Assembly: GCA_035541755.1 (NCBI GenBank)
Contig: DATKMQ010000033.1
Span: 1-59,960 of the forward strand
Direction of reading: 5' to 3'
Source of the DNA: Syntrophorhabdaceae bacterium
Lineage (GTDB): Bacteria > Desulfobacterota > Syntrophorhabdia > Syntrophorhabdales > Syntrophorhabdaceae
Length of the DNA stretch: 59,960 nucleotides
Shown: in pieces, positions 27,679 to 36,194 of the stretch
Numbering within the stretch: position 1 is the first letter of the stretch
Layout: every line of letters starts with the position of its first letter
Made by a program: the position numbers and the translations under genes
The notes under the pieces: model-generated
Database searches by the model: none
The model's input: only the letters and a program-made list of their open reading frames with translations
What the model was told of the DNA's origin: nothing

Positions 27679-28221
27679 TCAAAAACGGGTCAAAAGCGTG
27701 AGGGCGAGTGCGGTTACGAGCGGGATCGAAAGGTTGTCGTCGATGATGCGTGACGAAAACAGTTCCGTGAGACACGCGACAGTCGCGCCCGCAAGGGCAG
27801 CGGGAGTCGCGAAAGCGAATAAACGCAGTATGAAAAATGAAACAACGAAGAAGGTTACGGTCCCTTCCAGGGATTTCCCTAAAAGACGCACCCTGCCGAA
27901 CTTTGTTCCTGCAAGCGATGAGAGAGGGTCCGCCGTGCAAAGGATGCAGAGGACCGAAAGGGCCACGGTCTTTTCAAAGAATGCTATAGTCGCAAGGCTC
28001 GAAAGCATATAGAAGAAGGTACCGGAGAGCCTTTTGTCTTCCGATTCCTTCATGTTCCTTTCGATGAAGGCAAGTTTGAAGTGACCCTTAATTCTCATGG
28101 TCTCAAGTATGATATCGAGAACGAGCACACCCGCCGCGAGGAAAAGGGCGCTCTTCTTATCTGTCAGAAAGTAGGTAAGAGGGATCACAATTCCGGAAAA
28201 ATGAAACAACTTTCTCAGCAC
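27679..28221 (-). CDS. Diacylglycerol/polyprenol kinase family membrane protein
   Basis: A 180-residue integral membrane protein with about six hydrophobic segments. It opens with RKLFHFSGIVIPLTYF, the usual start of the SEC59/DGK1/VTE5 family, and has KRLSGTFFYML, ADPLSSLAGTKFGR and KSLEGTVTFF, the nucleotide-binding motifs of CTP-dependent dolichol/phytol/diacylglycerol kinases. It probably phosphorylates a lipid alcohol in the membrane. It ends 16 bases from the end of the convergent CobC-like gene. Confidence 0.8.
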   Translation of the reverse strand: MLRKLFHFSGIVIPLTYFLTDKKSALFLAAGVLVLDIILETMRIKGHFKLAFIERNMKESEDKRLSGTFFYMLSSLATIAFFEKTVALSVLCILCTADPLSSLAGTKFGRVRLLGKSLEGTVTFFVVSFFILRLFAFATPAALAGATVACLTELFSSRIIDDNLSIPLVTALALTLLTRF

Positions 28222-28298
28222 GATAGCTTCCTATACATCGCGTTCACATGGCCTCACTCCTGGCGCCGGGAGATAGCAGATTGGATTGGCGATCTGGC

Positions 28299-28784
28299 CT
28301 ATGACAGCGTGTTTTCGAGCTCGATAACAAAGCCAAGCTGTCCCCTGATAATTTTTGTCTTCGCCGTTTCCAGATCGAACCACCGTGCCCTGTCCACTTC
28401 AGGAAATTCATGCACCTTGCCTGATTTTGGAGGCCATTCCATGGTGAAGGAATTGGAGACCACCGCTAGCGCATCAAAGTCTCCCTTAACGGCCCACGCG
28501 CTTATCAGTTTTCCACTTGGCTGTCTCACGGGTTCAAGACGGTATACCGTACCAGAGGGCGCATCAAAGCCCGTCTCCTCTTTAAACTCCCTTCTGGCCG
28601 CCTGAAAAGGGTCCTCATCCGCTTCATATTCTCCCTTGGGTATCGACCATGCCCCCTCATCCTTTTTTTCCCAGAATGGTCCGCCCGGATGGACGAGAAA
28701 TACCTCGATTCCACGATCTGTGAAACGATAGATCAGGAGTCCCGCGCTCTTTTTAGCCAGCTTCCTTCCTCCAGGCTCTCTCAA
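28299..28784 (-). CDS. Nudix hydrolase
   Basis: About 150-160 residues with a complete Nudix box, GX5EX7REUXEEXGU, from GEYEADE to REFKEETGF, preceded by WSIPKG. The length and the motif FWEKKDEGAWSIPKGE match the group acting on nucleoside di- or triphosphates; the substrate is unknown. The start is odd. No ATG is present; the frame can begin with TTG at 28784, but a very good GGAGGAAGG site sits just before a CTG at 28758-28760, where homologues normally start (MAKKSAGLL-like). Confidence 0.85.
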   Translation of the reverse strand: MREPGGRKLAKKSAGLLIYRFTDRGIEVFLVHPGGPFWEKKDEGAWSIPKGEYEADEDPFQAARREFKEETGFDAPSGTVYRLEPVRQPSGKLISAWAVKGDFDALAVVSNSFTMEWPPKSGKVHEFPEVDRARWFDLETAKTKIIRGQLGFVIELENTLS

Positions 28785-28817
28785 TGGTGTTCTACATTTG
28801 GTCAGGCGAGGTCACAA

Positions 28818-29555
28818 TCAACGGTTCTCGTTGATCCCCATGCGGAAACGACGGCCATGGTAACTGAGTACTGCCCCTTCCTCAGTGATCTCTTCCATCT
28901 TCACGCCGTCAGAGAGCTCGTCGCCTTCGTGGATGATCCTGTCATTGATCCTCACGAACCGTGATTTGGGGTCGCTCACGTAATAGTGCACAGACATCTT
29001 GAGAGGCGGCAGTGCGCCCGTGGCTTCAGGTGTCGCGCGAGGTAGCGCGCCCTGACTCGTTTCTTTTGATGTTCCTCCGCTTAAAGTCTCGCCCGGTAAG
29101 TTCGCCGTAGCTCTCGGGGTTCTCGCCAATTCTGACGAAGGCGCCTGAGTGACGGGCCTCTGCGGCATATCCCCGTTGTGCGTCGCTGCCGGGTGCGCCT
29201 TAGGTCCGATAACACCCGGGGATTGCAAAGCTGCTTCGTGAGGTTGGATCGGTCTCACGGGTTCTAAAGGGAGTTGCTTCTCACCTGCCGGTTTACTCTC
29301 TTTGTCCATGGCCGACAGCCTACTACCCACCACCCGATGCTGTACTGCAACGGATCGTTCGGCCGGCCGCCAGGGATGTGTAAGCCACACGATAACCACC
29401 GCATTCAGAATGAGGGCTGCGAGAATCAGGTAAAGCCAGAGAGGCCTTCTCTTAGTGACCCCCGCAGCTTGCCCGCGAAATGCAAGAAGGTTCGGCTTGC
29501 CTTCCCGCTGACGTTGCTCCTCAAGCTTCTTTAGACCCTCAAGGATGTAGGACAT
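28818..29555 (-). CDS. gspB: General secretion pathway protein B (GspB/ExeB-like)
   Basis: About 245 residues. It begins MSYILEGLKKLEEQRQ, the typical GspB/ExeB start, has one transmembrane segment (about residues 42-60, LYLILAALILNAVVIVW), a long Pro/Ala-rich periplasmic linker, and the C-terminal GspB domain (LKMSVHYYVSDPKSRFVRINDR ... DGVKMEEITEEGAVLSYHGRRF). With GspA it helps place the type II secretion secretin in the outer membrane across peptidoglycan. The start at 29555 overlaps the end of gspA by 17 bases, with GGGAG upstream. Confidence 0.85.
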   Translation of the reverse strand: MSYILEGLKKLEEQRQREGKPNLLAFRGQAAGVTKRRPLWLYLILAALILNAVVIVWLTHPWRPAERSVAVQHRVVGSRLSAMDKESKPAGEKQLPLEPVRPIQPHEAALQSPGVIGPKAHPAATHNGDMPQRPVTQAPSSELARTPRATANLPGETLSGGTSKETSQGALPRATPEATGALPPLKMSVHYYVSDPKSRFVRINDRIIHEGDELSDGVKMEEITEEGAVLSYHGRRFRMGINENR

Positions 29556-31176
29556 CCGGATGATCTCCCTTTCTCTTCTCAAGCTGAGGCCCGCCGTTAT
29601 CCATCGCGTCCGTGAGGCAGATGATCGTTTTGGCTCCGGCTATCCCGTCGGGCGTCAGTCCTGCGGTAATCTGAAACTCTTTCACTTCTTTTGTGATCTC
29701 ATCGCTGTACACGGGCTTGCGTCCTGCTTTAAGCGGCTGCCCTTTAAGCCGCGAAAGCTGCTCGTCAAGCCACAACACGAGGGGTCCCCTGCTTTTCGGT
29801 TTCAACTCCCCGGTATATCCGGCCGGCGCACGCCAGATCAGCGTATAATCCCCAGACCAGCGCTTTGCTATTTCCTTATCGTCGACTATCCTTGTTTCGT
29901 CACCGACCATAAAGATCGCCGTATCCGCTTTTATCGATGTCATCGCACTGTAGTATTCGCCCTTTTCATCGATCAGTTTCAGAACAGCCGGCTTATTCAT
30001 CTGCTTAAGCCCAATCAGGCTACCTGTCTCCTCCAGGCATTGGAGCCCCTGTCTTTTCGCCTGCTCGCAGGCGTCGCGCCTGTCTTTCGGATCATAGGCA
30101 ATCTGCCACTTGCTGAAAAGGACCCCGTAGGCTAAATCTCTCGTTGCCGATCCGGTGGTGCTTAGGGGCCGATTGAGCGTGACGGGCGTGACCTGGTCGG
30201 TCTTTATCGCGGGGGTCTCTCCTTGGGCAACGCCTCTTGCACCAGCAGTCACCGGCAGTTTGAATCCGGGAAGTAAATAGAGAGCCGCGAGCGCAAGACA
30301 GAGAACGACAATGAGCGCAACAAAGGCCGCCTGATAGGCCTTCCGGGCGAACCATCGAGGAGCATTCCTGCCCCTTACCTCGCGGGCAGCTTTGACAAGC
30401 GTCTTCTTATCGACCCGCTCTTTACCCTCAACAAAGGCCCCGACCAACGCCCTGTCGCATATCACATTGATGAGTCGTGGTATGCCTTTGCTTAAGCGGA
30501 TCAGTCGTTTAAGCACAGGTGGAGGAAAGAGTTGGCCGCGAGGATACCCGGCGATCGACAACCGGTGGCTCACGTACGCCGAGACCTCTTCCCTGGTCAA
30601 AGGGCCCAGGTGGTATCGCGCGGTAATGCGCTGCGAGAGCTGCCGCAGCTCAGGCTTTTCGAGCATGTCTCTCAGTTCCGGCTGCCCCAGCATAATAATC
30701 TGGAGCAGTTTGCGCTGGTTTGTCTCGAGGTTGGTGAGAAGGCGTATCTGTTCGAGCACGTCGACGCTCAAGTTCTGCGCTTCCTCGATAATAAGAATGG
30801 CCCTTCTGCCTCGCGTGTGGGCGCTCAAGAGGAAATCGTTGATCGCCGACACAAAGACTTTGACGCTCTTGTTACCCTCAGGATAGGCGATGCCGAACTC
30901 GTCGCAGATACTGGCGAGGAGCTCATCAACGGTCAATTTCGGATTGAGGATAAAGGCGATGTCGGCGTTTTCCGGCATCTGGTCGAGCAGGCAGCGACAG
31001 ACCGTGGTCTTGCCTGTGCCCACCTCGCCGGTGAGCAGGACGAAGCCCCCATCACTATTTATGCCGTAGACGAGGTGGGCCAGGGCCTCCCGGTGTCCCT
31101 CGCTCAGGTAAAGATAATGCGGGTCCGGCGCGATGGAAAACGGGTTTTCCTTAAGATCAAAGTATTCTTTGTACAT
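29539..31176 (-). CDS. gspA: GspA/ExeA-like AAA ATPase with peptidoglycan-binding domain
   Basis: About 545 residues. The N-terminal region is an AAA domain: FSIAPDPHYLYLSEGHREAL, Walker A LLTGEVGTGKTT near residue 50, Walker B AILIIEEAQNL and GQPELRDML. A transmembrane segment (AAFVALIVVLCLALAALYLLPG, about 285-306) leads to a periplasmic part with a C-terminal peptidoglycan-binding fold (SDEITKEVKEFQITAGLTPDGIAGAKT). It works with GspB in secretin assembly. The frame extends to a TTG at 31188, but the ATG at 31176 (MYKEYFDLKENPF) matches the family start. No other Gsp genes are in the window. Confidence 0.87.
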   Translation of the reverse strand: MYKEYFDLKENPFSIAPDPHYLYLSEGHREALAHLVYGINSDGGFVLLTGEVGTGKTTVCRCLLDQMPENADIAFILNPKLTVDELLASICDEFGIAYPEGNKSVKVFVSAINDFLLSAHTRGRRAILIIEEAQNLSVDVLEQIRLLTNLETNQRKLLQIIMLGQPELRDMLEKPELRQLSQRITARYHLGPLTREEVSAYVSHRLSIAGYPRGQLFPPPVLKRLIRLSKGIPRLINVICDRALVGAFVEGKERVDKKTLVKAAREVRGRNAPRWFARKAYQAAFVALIVVLCLALAALYLLPGFKLPVTAGARGVAQGETPAIKTDQVTPVTLNRPLSTTGSATRDLAYGVLFSKWQIAYDPKDRRDACEQAKRQGLQCLEETGSLIGLKQMNKPAVLKLIDEKGEYYSAMTSIKADTAIFMVGDETRIVDDKEIAKRWSGDYTLIWRAPAGYTGELKPKSRGPLVLWLDEQLSRLKGQPLKAGRKPVYSDEITKEVKEFQITAGLTPDGIAGAKTIICLTDAMDNGGPQLEKRKGDHPDVLHP

Positions 31177-31297
31177 AGACAGTGACAAATATTGTATATC
31201 CGCGGCAAGATTAATGCAAGCGCGGCTTCGATTGAGCTTTTTTGCATGAACGGCAGCAAGCCTTGACAGGCTTTAAGGACGAAACTACAATCAATAT

Positions 31298-32953
31298 ATG
31301 GAAGAAGACAGGATGGCGCTCGACGAGAACGCACGCATCGTGCTTTCAAAGAGATATTTGACCAAGGACAAGAACGGCAAGGCTATTGAGACACCGGAAG
31401 AGATGTTTGAGCGGGTTGCCCGCGCGGTAGCGCTCGCCGAGGAGGGCTTGGCGAAAGAAGAGCGCGAGGAGGTAGCCGAGGGTTTTTTCCGGATGATGCA
31501 TGATCTCGAATTCCTCCCCAATTCCCCTACCCTCATGAACGCGGGGCGGGAATTAGGACAACTCGCCGCGTGCTTTGTGCTGCCTGTTCACGACTCCCTG
31601 GATTCCATATTCGAATCCGTGAAAGAGACGGCAAAGATACATCAGACAGGCGGCGGCACGGGGTTCTCTTTTTCGAAGCTAAGACCCAAGGACGATATCG
31701 TGGCATCCACTATGGGAGCGGCAAGCGGGCCCGTCTCCTTCATCAGGGTTTTCAATATGGCCACAGAAGTGATCAAGCAGGGCGGGACAAGGCGCGGGGC
31801 GAACATGGGTATTTTACGCGTAGACCACCCCGACATAGAGGAGTTCATTTCCGTCAAGAAAAACCCTCAGGAATTGACCAATTTCAATCTTTCCGTCGCC
31901 GTAACCGACGCCTTCATAGAAGCATGTAAAAAGGACGATCTGTTCGGACTCATAAATCCGAGGACCGGTAGACAGACGAGGACGGTCTTAGCCAGGCAAC
32001 TGCTCAAGCTCATTGCCGAATCCGCCTGGGCGTCAGGAGAGCCGGGCATCATCTTTATCGACGTGATAAATCGGGCAAACCCCACACCTCAGGTGGGCGA
32101 GATGGAGGCCACGAATCCCTGCGGCGAGCAACCGCTCCTCCCCTATGAGTCCTGTTGTCTCGGTTCCATCAACCTTGCAAAGATCGTTAAAGGCCAAAGC
32201 ATCGACTGGGACAGGTTGAAAGAGCTTACTCATCGCTCGGTCAGGTTCCTCGATGACGTGGTTGAAGTGAGTAAGCACCCTCTTTACGAGATCGAGAAGA
32301 TCACGCGGGCCAACCGGAAAATCGGCCTCGGCGTGATGGGCTTCGCCCATATGCTGATCAGGCTCGGCATACCGTATGATTCGCCGGAGGCCGTGCGTTT
32401 TGGCGAGGACGTGATGAGCTTTATCGACAGAGAATCCAAAGAGGCTTCAAAGGAACTCGCCGGCAAACGCGGCGTATTCCCCAATTGGAAGGGTAGCCTG
32501 AGGGATAAGCAGGGACTGCCCCAGCGAAACGCCACGACGACCACTATCGCCCCCACAGGAACGTTGAGCATCATCGCAGGCACCTCTGGCGGCATAGAGC
32601 CCATCTATGATACGCGCTACTCAAGAATCCTCTTCGGGGGGCTTACTGTAGAGATCGTCGATCCGATCTATAGGGAGTTCATGGACAAGGTTGATCCGGA
32701 AGAGATGAAACGACTCTTCCGCATAGCGTACGAAGTCTCTCCCGATTATCATCTCCGGATACAGAAGGCCTTTCAGGACCATGTGGATAATGCGGTGTCA
32801 AAGACGGTGAACCTGCCCGAGGCGGCAACCCCCGATACGGTTCTGGATATTTATATGAAAGCCCATAGCATGGGGCTCAAGGGGATAACCGTATTCTGCG
32901 ACAAAAGCCGTGAGCGTCAGGTGCTTGCCTGCGGCGCCTACCAGCCATGCTAA
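31298..32953 (+). CDS. nrdJ: Adenosylcobalamin-dependent (class II) ribonucleotide reductase, short form
   Basis: A 551-residue NrdJ. Motifs: FLPNSPTLMNAG, HQTGGGTGFSFSKLRP, GGTRRGANMGIL, the radical site ATNPCGEQPLLPYESC (catalytic Asn-Cys-Glu), GVMGFAHML and the substrate loop IAPTGTLSIIAGTSGGIEP. It makes deoxyribonucleotides anaerobically, with B12 generating the radical. It is shorter than the 700-1100 residues usual in the family: after GITVFCDKSRERQVL it stops within eleven residues, ending in Cys-GAYQP-Cys, perhaps a minimal redox tail, perhaps a truncation. A Met at 31313 (MALDENARI) is an alternative start; neither has a strong ribosome site. Confidence 0.9.
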   Translation: MEEDRMALDENARIVLSKRYLTKDKNGKAIETPEEMFERVARAVALAEEGLAKEEREEVAEGFFRMMHDLEFLPNSPTLMNAGRELGQLAACFVLPVHDSLDSIFESVKETAKIHQTGGGTGFSFSKLRPKDDIVASTMGAASGPVSFIRVFNMATEVIKQGGTRRGANMGILRVDHPDIEEFISVKKNPQELTNFNLSVAVTDAFIEACKKDDLFGLINPRTGRQTRTVLARQLLKLIAESAWASGEPGIIFIDVINRANPTPQVGEMEATNPCGEQPLLPYESCCLGSINLAKIVKGQSIDWDRLKELTHRSVRFLDDVVEVSKHPLYEIEKITRANRKIGLGVMGFAHMLIRLGIPYDSPEAVRFGEDVMSFIDRESKEASKELAGKRGVFPNWKGSLRDKQGLPQRNATTTTIAPTGTLSIIAGTSGGIEPIYDTRYSRILFGGLTVEIVDPIYREFMDKVDPEEMKRLFRIAYEVSPDYHLRIQKAFQDHVDNAVSKTVNLPEAATPDTVLDIYMKAHSMGLKGITVFCDKSRERQVLACGAYQPC

Positions 32954-33050
32954 AATCATCTACGCGGGCTCGCCGCGCACGGGGACAGAATAGAAGGTGC
33001 GTGAGTCACGCAATTGTCCATGTCTTACGCTAAGCCGCGCTCAATCCCGC

Positions 33051-33653
33051 TTAGCTCTTTACGTTTAAGTAAGATACCTTCTCACGAGTTTCCTCAGTAT
33101 TCCACGGATTGAGGGGTTTGCAAAGTATTTCATTGACGCGGAGCTTCTTTAAGTTCCGTGAAGACGAGGCCTGCATCACAAGCGCCGTATCGGCTCCGCG
33201 GCCTGTTCCTGCAACGGCAATCACCTTTTCGCCTTTCGTAAGATAACCCGCGTCTGTCACCATCATGACCATCTCAAAACAGACCTTGGTGCCCTGTGAA
33301 AAACAGCGCAGAAGGTTCGCCATGAGGATCGGGGCGTTCGATTCATAGAGGCCTTCGGTATGGAAGAGCATGGTGCCGAAATGGACTTCGTGGCCCGACG
33401 CTTTTACCCTCTTGACGATGTCCGGCGGAAAGGGGTTTACCTCACGCACGAAATCATATTGATGAGGCACGACGATAAGCTTGACGCCACTCCCTTCGAA
33501 GAAATCGATGGCCTTCAGAGCCGTGGCGCCCGTTGTGGAAGCAAGCACAACCTTGTTGATTCCCCCGGCGTTCAAGCGTTCCTGTGTGAGTTCGAAAACG
33601 GCCTCCGTATTTTCAGCCTTCACATCTTCGAAATAGACAATCTTCGCTTCCAT
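33051..33653 (-). CDS. Pyruvate kinase C-terminal-domain-like protein
   Basis: About 200 residues resembling the alpha/beta (C-terminal, regulatory) domain of pyruvate kinase: NKVVLASTTGATALKAIDFF, the VKLIVVPHQYDF strand and KVIAVAGTGRGADTALVM. The catalytic barrel is absent, so it is not a pyruvate kinase. Stand-alone proteins of this kind are common in anaerobic deltaproteobacteria and have no firm function. The Met at 33653 (MEAKIVYFEDV) is preferred; the frame extends to 33695. Confidence 0.7.
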   Translation of the reverse strand: MEAKIVYFEDVKAENTEAVFELTQERLNAGGINKVVLASTTGATALKAIDFFEGSGVKLIVVPHQYDFVREVNPFPPDIVKRVKASGHEVHFGTMLFHTEGLYESNAPILMANLLRCFSQGTKVCFEMVMMVTDAGYLTKGEKVIAVAGTGRGADTALVMQASSSRNLKKLRVNEILCKPLNPWNTEETREKVSYLNVKS

Positions 33654-33827
33654 GGGTCGCATCTCCTGTGGCTTTACATCGCTACGCGCCCGCACGCGTC
33701 AATACGTGTCATCGGATGACCGTTCACATAGTATCAGCGTTTTTCGGATTTTTCAAGGAATGTTCGTCGAACCGGCGCTACACATAAGATGCTATAATCT
33801 CATGATGGACCCGATCAGGATCATAGA

Positions 33828-35168
33828 TCAAAATAGTACCTTTCCCACTTCGTCCATATACCGCAGAGTCTCCTGTTTCACAGCTTCCGCGACAGGCGGC
33901 TCGATCTTAAGCAATTGCGCCGATTGAGCGCTCTGAATATCCGGGGAATTCCCGTTCGTGAAGGCAAAACCGAGGCTTTTCACGAGCAGGTTGGCAAAAT
34001 GGACCACGAGCAACTCCTTTGAAATGGGGTCGGCTTCATTAAGATTGTCGTGGTAGAGCGCCGCCTGCGTGCAGCCTGATGCGAACTTCCAGCGTTTGAG
34101 GAGCGCCGAGCCGAACTGGCCATGATAGGCCTCGGTAATCTTGAGCACCTCTCCGATAGGTATTTCTGCGACGAATTTGCCTTTGTTCTCGAGTTCGCCG
34201 ATCACCTGCAGCAGGATAAGCTTGCCGATATCGTGCAAAAGACCGAGGATAAAGGGGTCATTGTCGAACTGAGGCTTTGTTTCAAGGCTTGAGGCCACGG
34301 TCTGACATGCGAAGGCGCATGAGAGAGAGTGCTGCCACAGCCGCTCGATGAGGGGGACATATTTCTTCTGGCTCACCGTGTACAGGGCCCTGTTGCTTAT
34401 GACGTTCACATACTGCTGGGTGACTGCGATGCCAAGGCGGGAAATGGCCTGCTCCAGCGTCCTGTTGATATCTACCCCTCTGTACAGCGGGGAGTTTGAT
34501 ACCATAATGAGTTTGGAGGCGATAGCCACATCCTGTTTCAAGAGCTCCGAAATCTGACGATAGTCTGCCCCTCGGTCAATAAGCTCCTGGAACTTTACGT
34601 TTATCTGCGGGATCGACGGAAGATTGATCTCTCCCTGCTTGAAACGGCTTACAATCTCTTTTACAATATCTGTGTTCTTGCCGCTTACGTTGTCGGAGGC
34701 TAATTTGTGCACATGCTCGAGGGTTTTCTTCGGTATTGCGCCAAGGAGCTCCTCCAGTTCAGCGATCCTCTTATTGAGAGAGTCGATGGTTGTTTTCATC
34801 TCTTGTCGCTCGTTGAACCTCGAAATCGCCTCGTCGATGGCTACGGGAAGCACTTCTTCGTAGTGCCCGAATTTGACGATATAGTTAAATGCGCCTGCCC
34901 GGATAGCCTCGATGGCGCACTTTGGATCATCCGGGGGCGTAAGCATGAGTACGGGTATGTGTGCGGCTTTAGAGACTTTGCCCACATAATCGATCCCTGA
35001 ACTCTCCGTAAAGCCATGATCGATAAGCGCAACATCGAACATCCTCAGGCCCTGCTCCGGATAGTCCGGCAGGGCGATGGAGAAGACCTCGAAGCCCGGT
35101 TCGAGGTGCTTTTTGAACTTCGCCATCTCCTCTACTTCTCTGCTTGCTATGAGAACCTTATTCATCAT
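33828..35168 (-). CDS. Response-regulator-like receiver fused to HDOD domain
   Basis: A 446-residue protein. Residues 1-125 look like a receiver domain: VLIASREVEEM, FDVALIDHG with the phospho-acceptor Asp position, IPVLMLTPP and AGAFNYIVKFG with the conserved Lys. A coiled coil (about 130-155) leads to an HDOD domain (INLPSIPQINVKFQELI, LMVSNSPLYRGV, FILGLLHDIGKLILL). HDOD proteins relay signals in growth, motility or c-di-GMP pathways. The HD-like residues LLHDIGK are present, so weak hydrolase activity cannot be excluded. Confidence 0.85.
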   Translation of the reverse strand: MMNKVLIASREVEEMAKFKKHLEPGFEVFSIALPDYPEQGLRMFDVALIDHGFTESSGIDYVGKVSKAAHIPVLMLTPPDDPKCAIEAIRAGAFNYIVKFGHYEEVLPVAIDEAISRFNERQEMKTTIDSLNKRIAELEELLGAIPKKTLEHVHKLASDNVSGKNTDIVKEIVSRFKQGEINLPSIPQINVKFQELIDRGADYRQISELLKQDVAIASKLIMVSNSPLYRGVDINRTLEQAISRLGIAVTQQYVNVISNRALYTVSQKKYVPLIERLWQHSLSCAFACQTVASSLETKPQFDNDPFILGLLHDIGKLILLQVIGELENKGKFVAEIPIGEVLKITEAYHGQFGSALLKRWKFASGCTQAALYHDNLNEADPISKELLVVHFANLLVKSLGFAFTNGNSPDIQSAQSAQLLKIEPPVAEAVKQETLRYMDEVGKVLF

Positions 35169-35477
35169 TCCTTCCTTTGGGCGGCCATGTGATCACTCGT
35201 CGCGTTTCAAAATCCTGCCGTTACTTAATTTTTGGGCGAGGTCCGGGAATGCATAGGAACAAGGCATGTCTTAACAAACGTCTCTCGTTTCACAAAGCCT
35301 GATCATGAGCCCCGCCACCTCAACCACTTGCTTAATGAATCATGAGCGCATGCGCGCTTTCGGTCAAGTTCAAAGGTATTTGATAGATTATTCGGCAATT
35401 ACTCGAAATAGTTTAGAAAAAAACCGACAAATCAGCATAAATCCTTCCAAAAAACTACGAAAATCAAGACTTATTCC
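35169..35477. other. Intergenic region without a recognisable gene
   Basis: An AT-rich stretch (35390-35470) lies in the middle. I see no protein-like frame, no RNA fold I can name and no strong terminator. It separates the HDOD gene from the flavin reductase gene and should contain the HDOD gene promoter on the minus strand. Confidence 0.4.
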
Positions 35478-36041
35478 TCATTTCATGAGTTTCTTTCCCA
35501 GTCCCCAGGCAGGGCCAATCTCGTCTCCTAAGCCCACATACTTCTTCTCAGACATGATGAGCACAAAGGGCATGATCTTCTTAAGTTGAGGCACACCGTC
35601 CTCAACGTAGCGCTCGTCGCAGTAAACCGTCTCAATCTCTCCGATGAAAAGCTCTTCAGCGGGCAGCTCCACGGTCTTGATTAATTTCAGTTCGACGTTC
35701 AGGGGACACTCGCTGATCATGGGAGCGGTTTTGAGCTTGCCGTAGAACGTATTAAATCGCGCGGCTTTGTCGAATTTCCTTCCGGAAACAAGTCCGCAAT
35801 AATCGGTCACTTCGGCCATGGCCGATGAAGGTATGTTGATACTGAACGTTCCATTCTCTTTAATGCCCGAGTTTGTGTAGTGCACTTTGTTCATGGCAGC
35901 CGCCAGATAGGCAGGTTCAGGGTTGACCATAGTGAACCAGGCCACGGTAAGGTAATTGGGCTTCCCACCCACGTTGGCGCCTACGAGCGAACAGGGCATA
36001 GGATAGAGAACCCGGTCGCTGTCAATTTCGATCTTGGCCAT
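35478..36041 (-). CDS. Flavin reductase-like (flavoredoxin-type) protein
   Basis: A 187-residue FMN-binding split-barrel protein: LYPMPCSLVGANVGGKPNYLTVAWFTMVN, then NSGIKENGTFSINIPS and CGLVSGRKFDKAARF. It matches the flavin reductase domain family that includes flavoredoxin of sulfate reducers, which moves electrons between flavins and partner proteins. The partner is unknown. A strong AGGAGG site precedes the start. Confidence 0.85.
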   Translation of the reverse strand: MAKIEIDSDRVLYPMPCSLVGANVGGKPNYLTVAWFTMVNPEPAYLAAAMNKVHYTNSGIKENGTFSINIPSSAMAEVTDYCGLVSGRKFDKAARFNTFYGKLKTAPMISECPLNVELKLIKTVELPAEELFIGEIETVYCDERYVEDGVPQLKKIMPFVLIMSEKKYVGLGDEIGPAWGLGKKLMK

Positions 36042-36194
36042 ATGATCCTCCTCGTGACGGAATTTTCGTTCTCTCTTAACCGGTATGCATTCCCACGAAT
36101 ATTGTCAAGAAAGTGAGCGGGGTACAATGTTAATCCCCTTCCCACCCCGCACAGAGAACAAGCCCCGTTGCGACGCCGGCTTCCGCCCTCTCCA

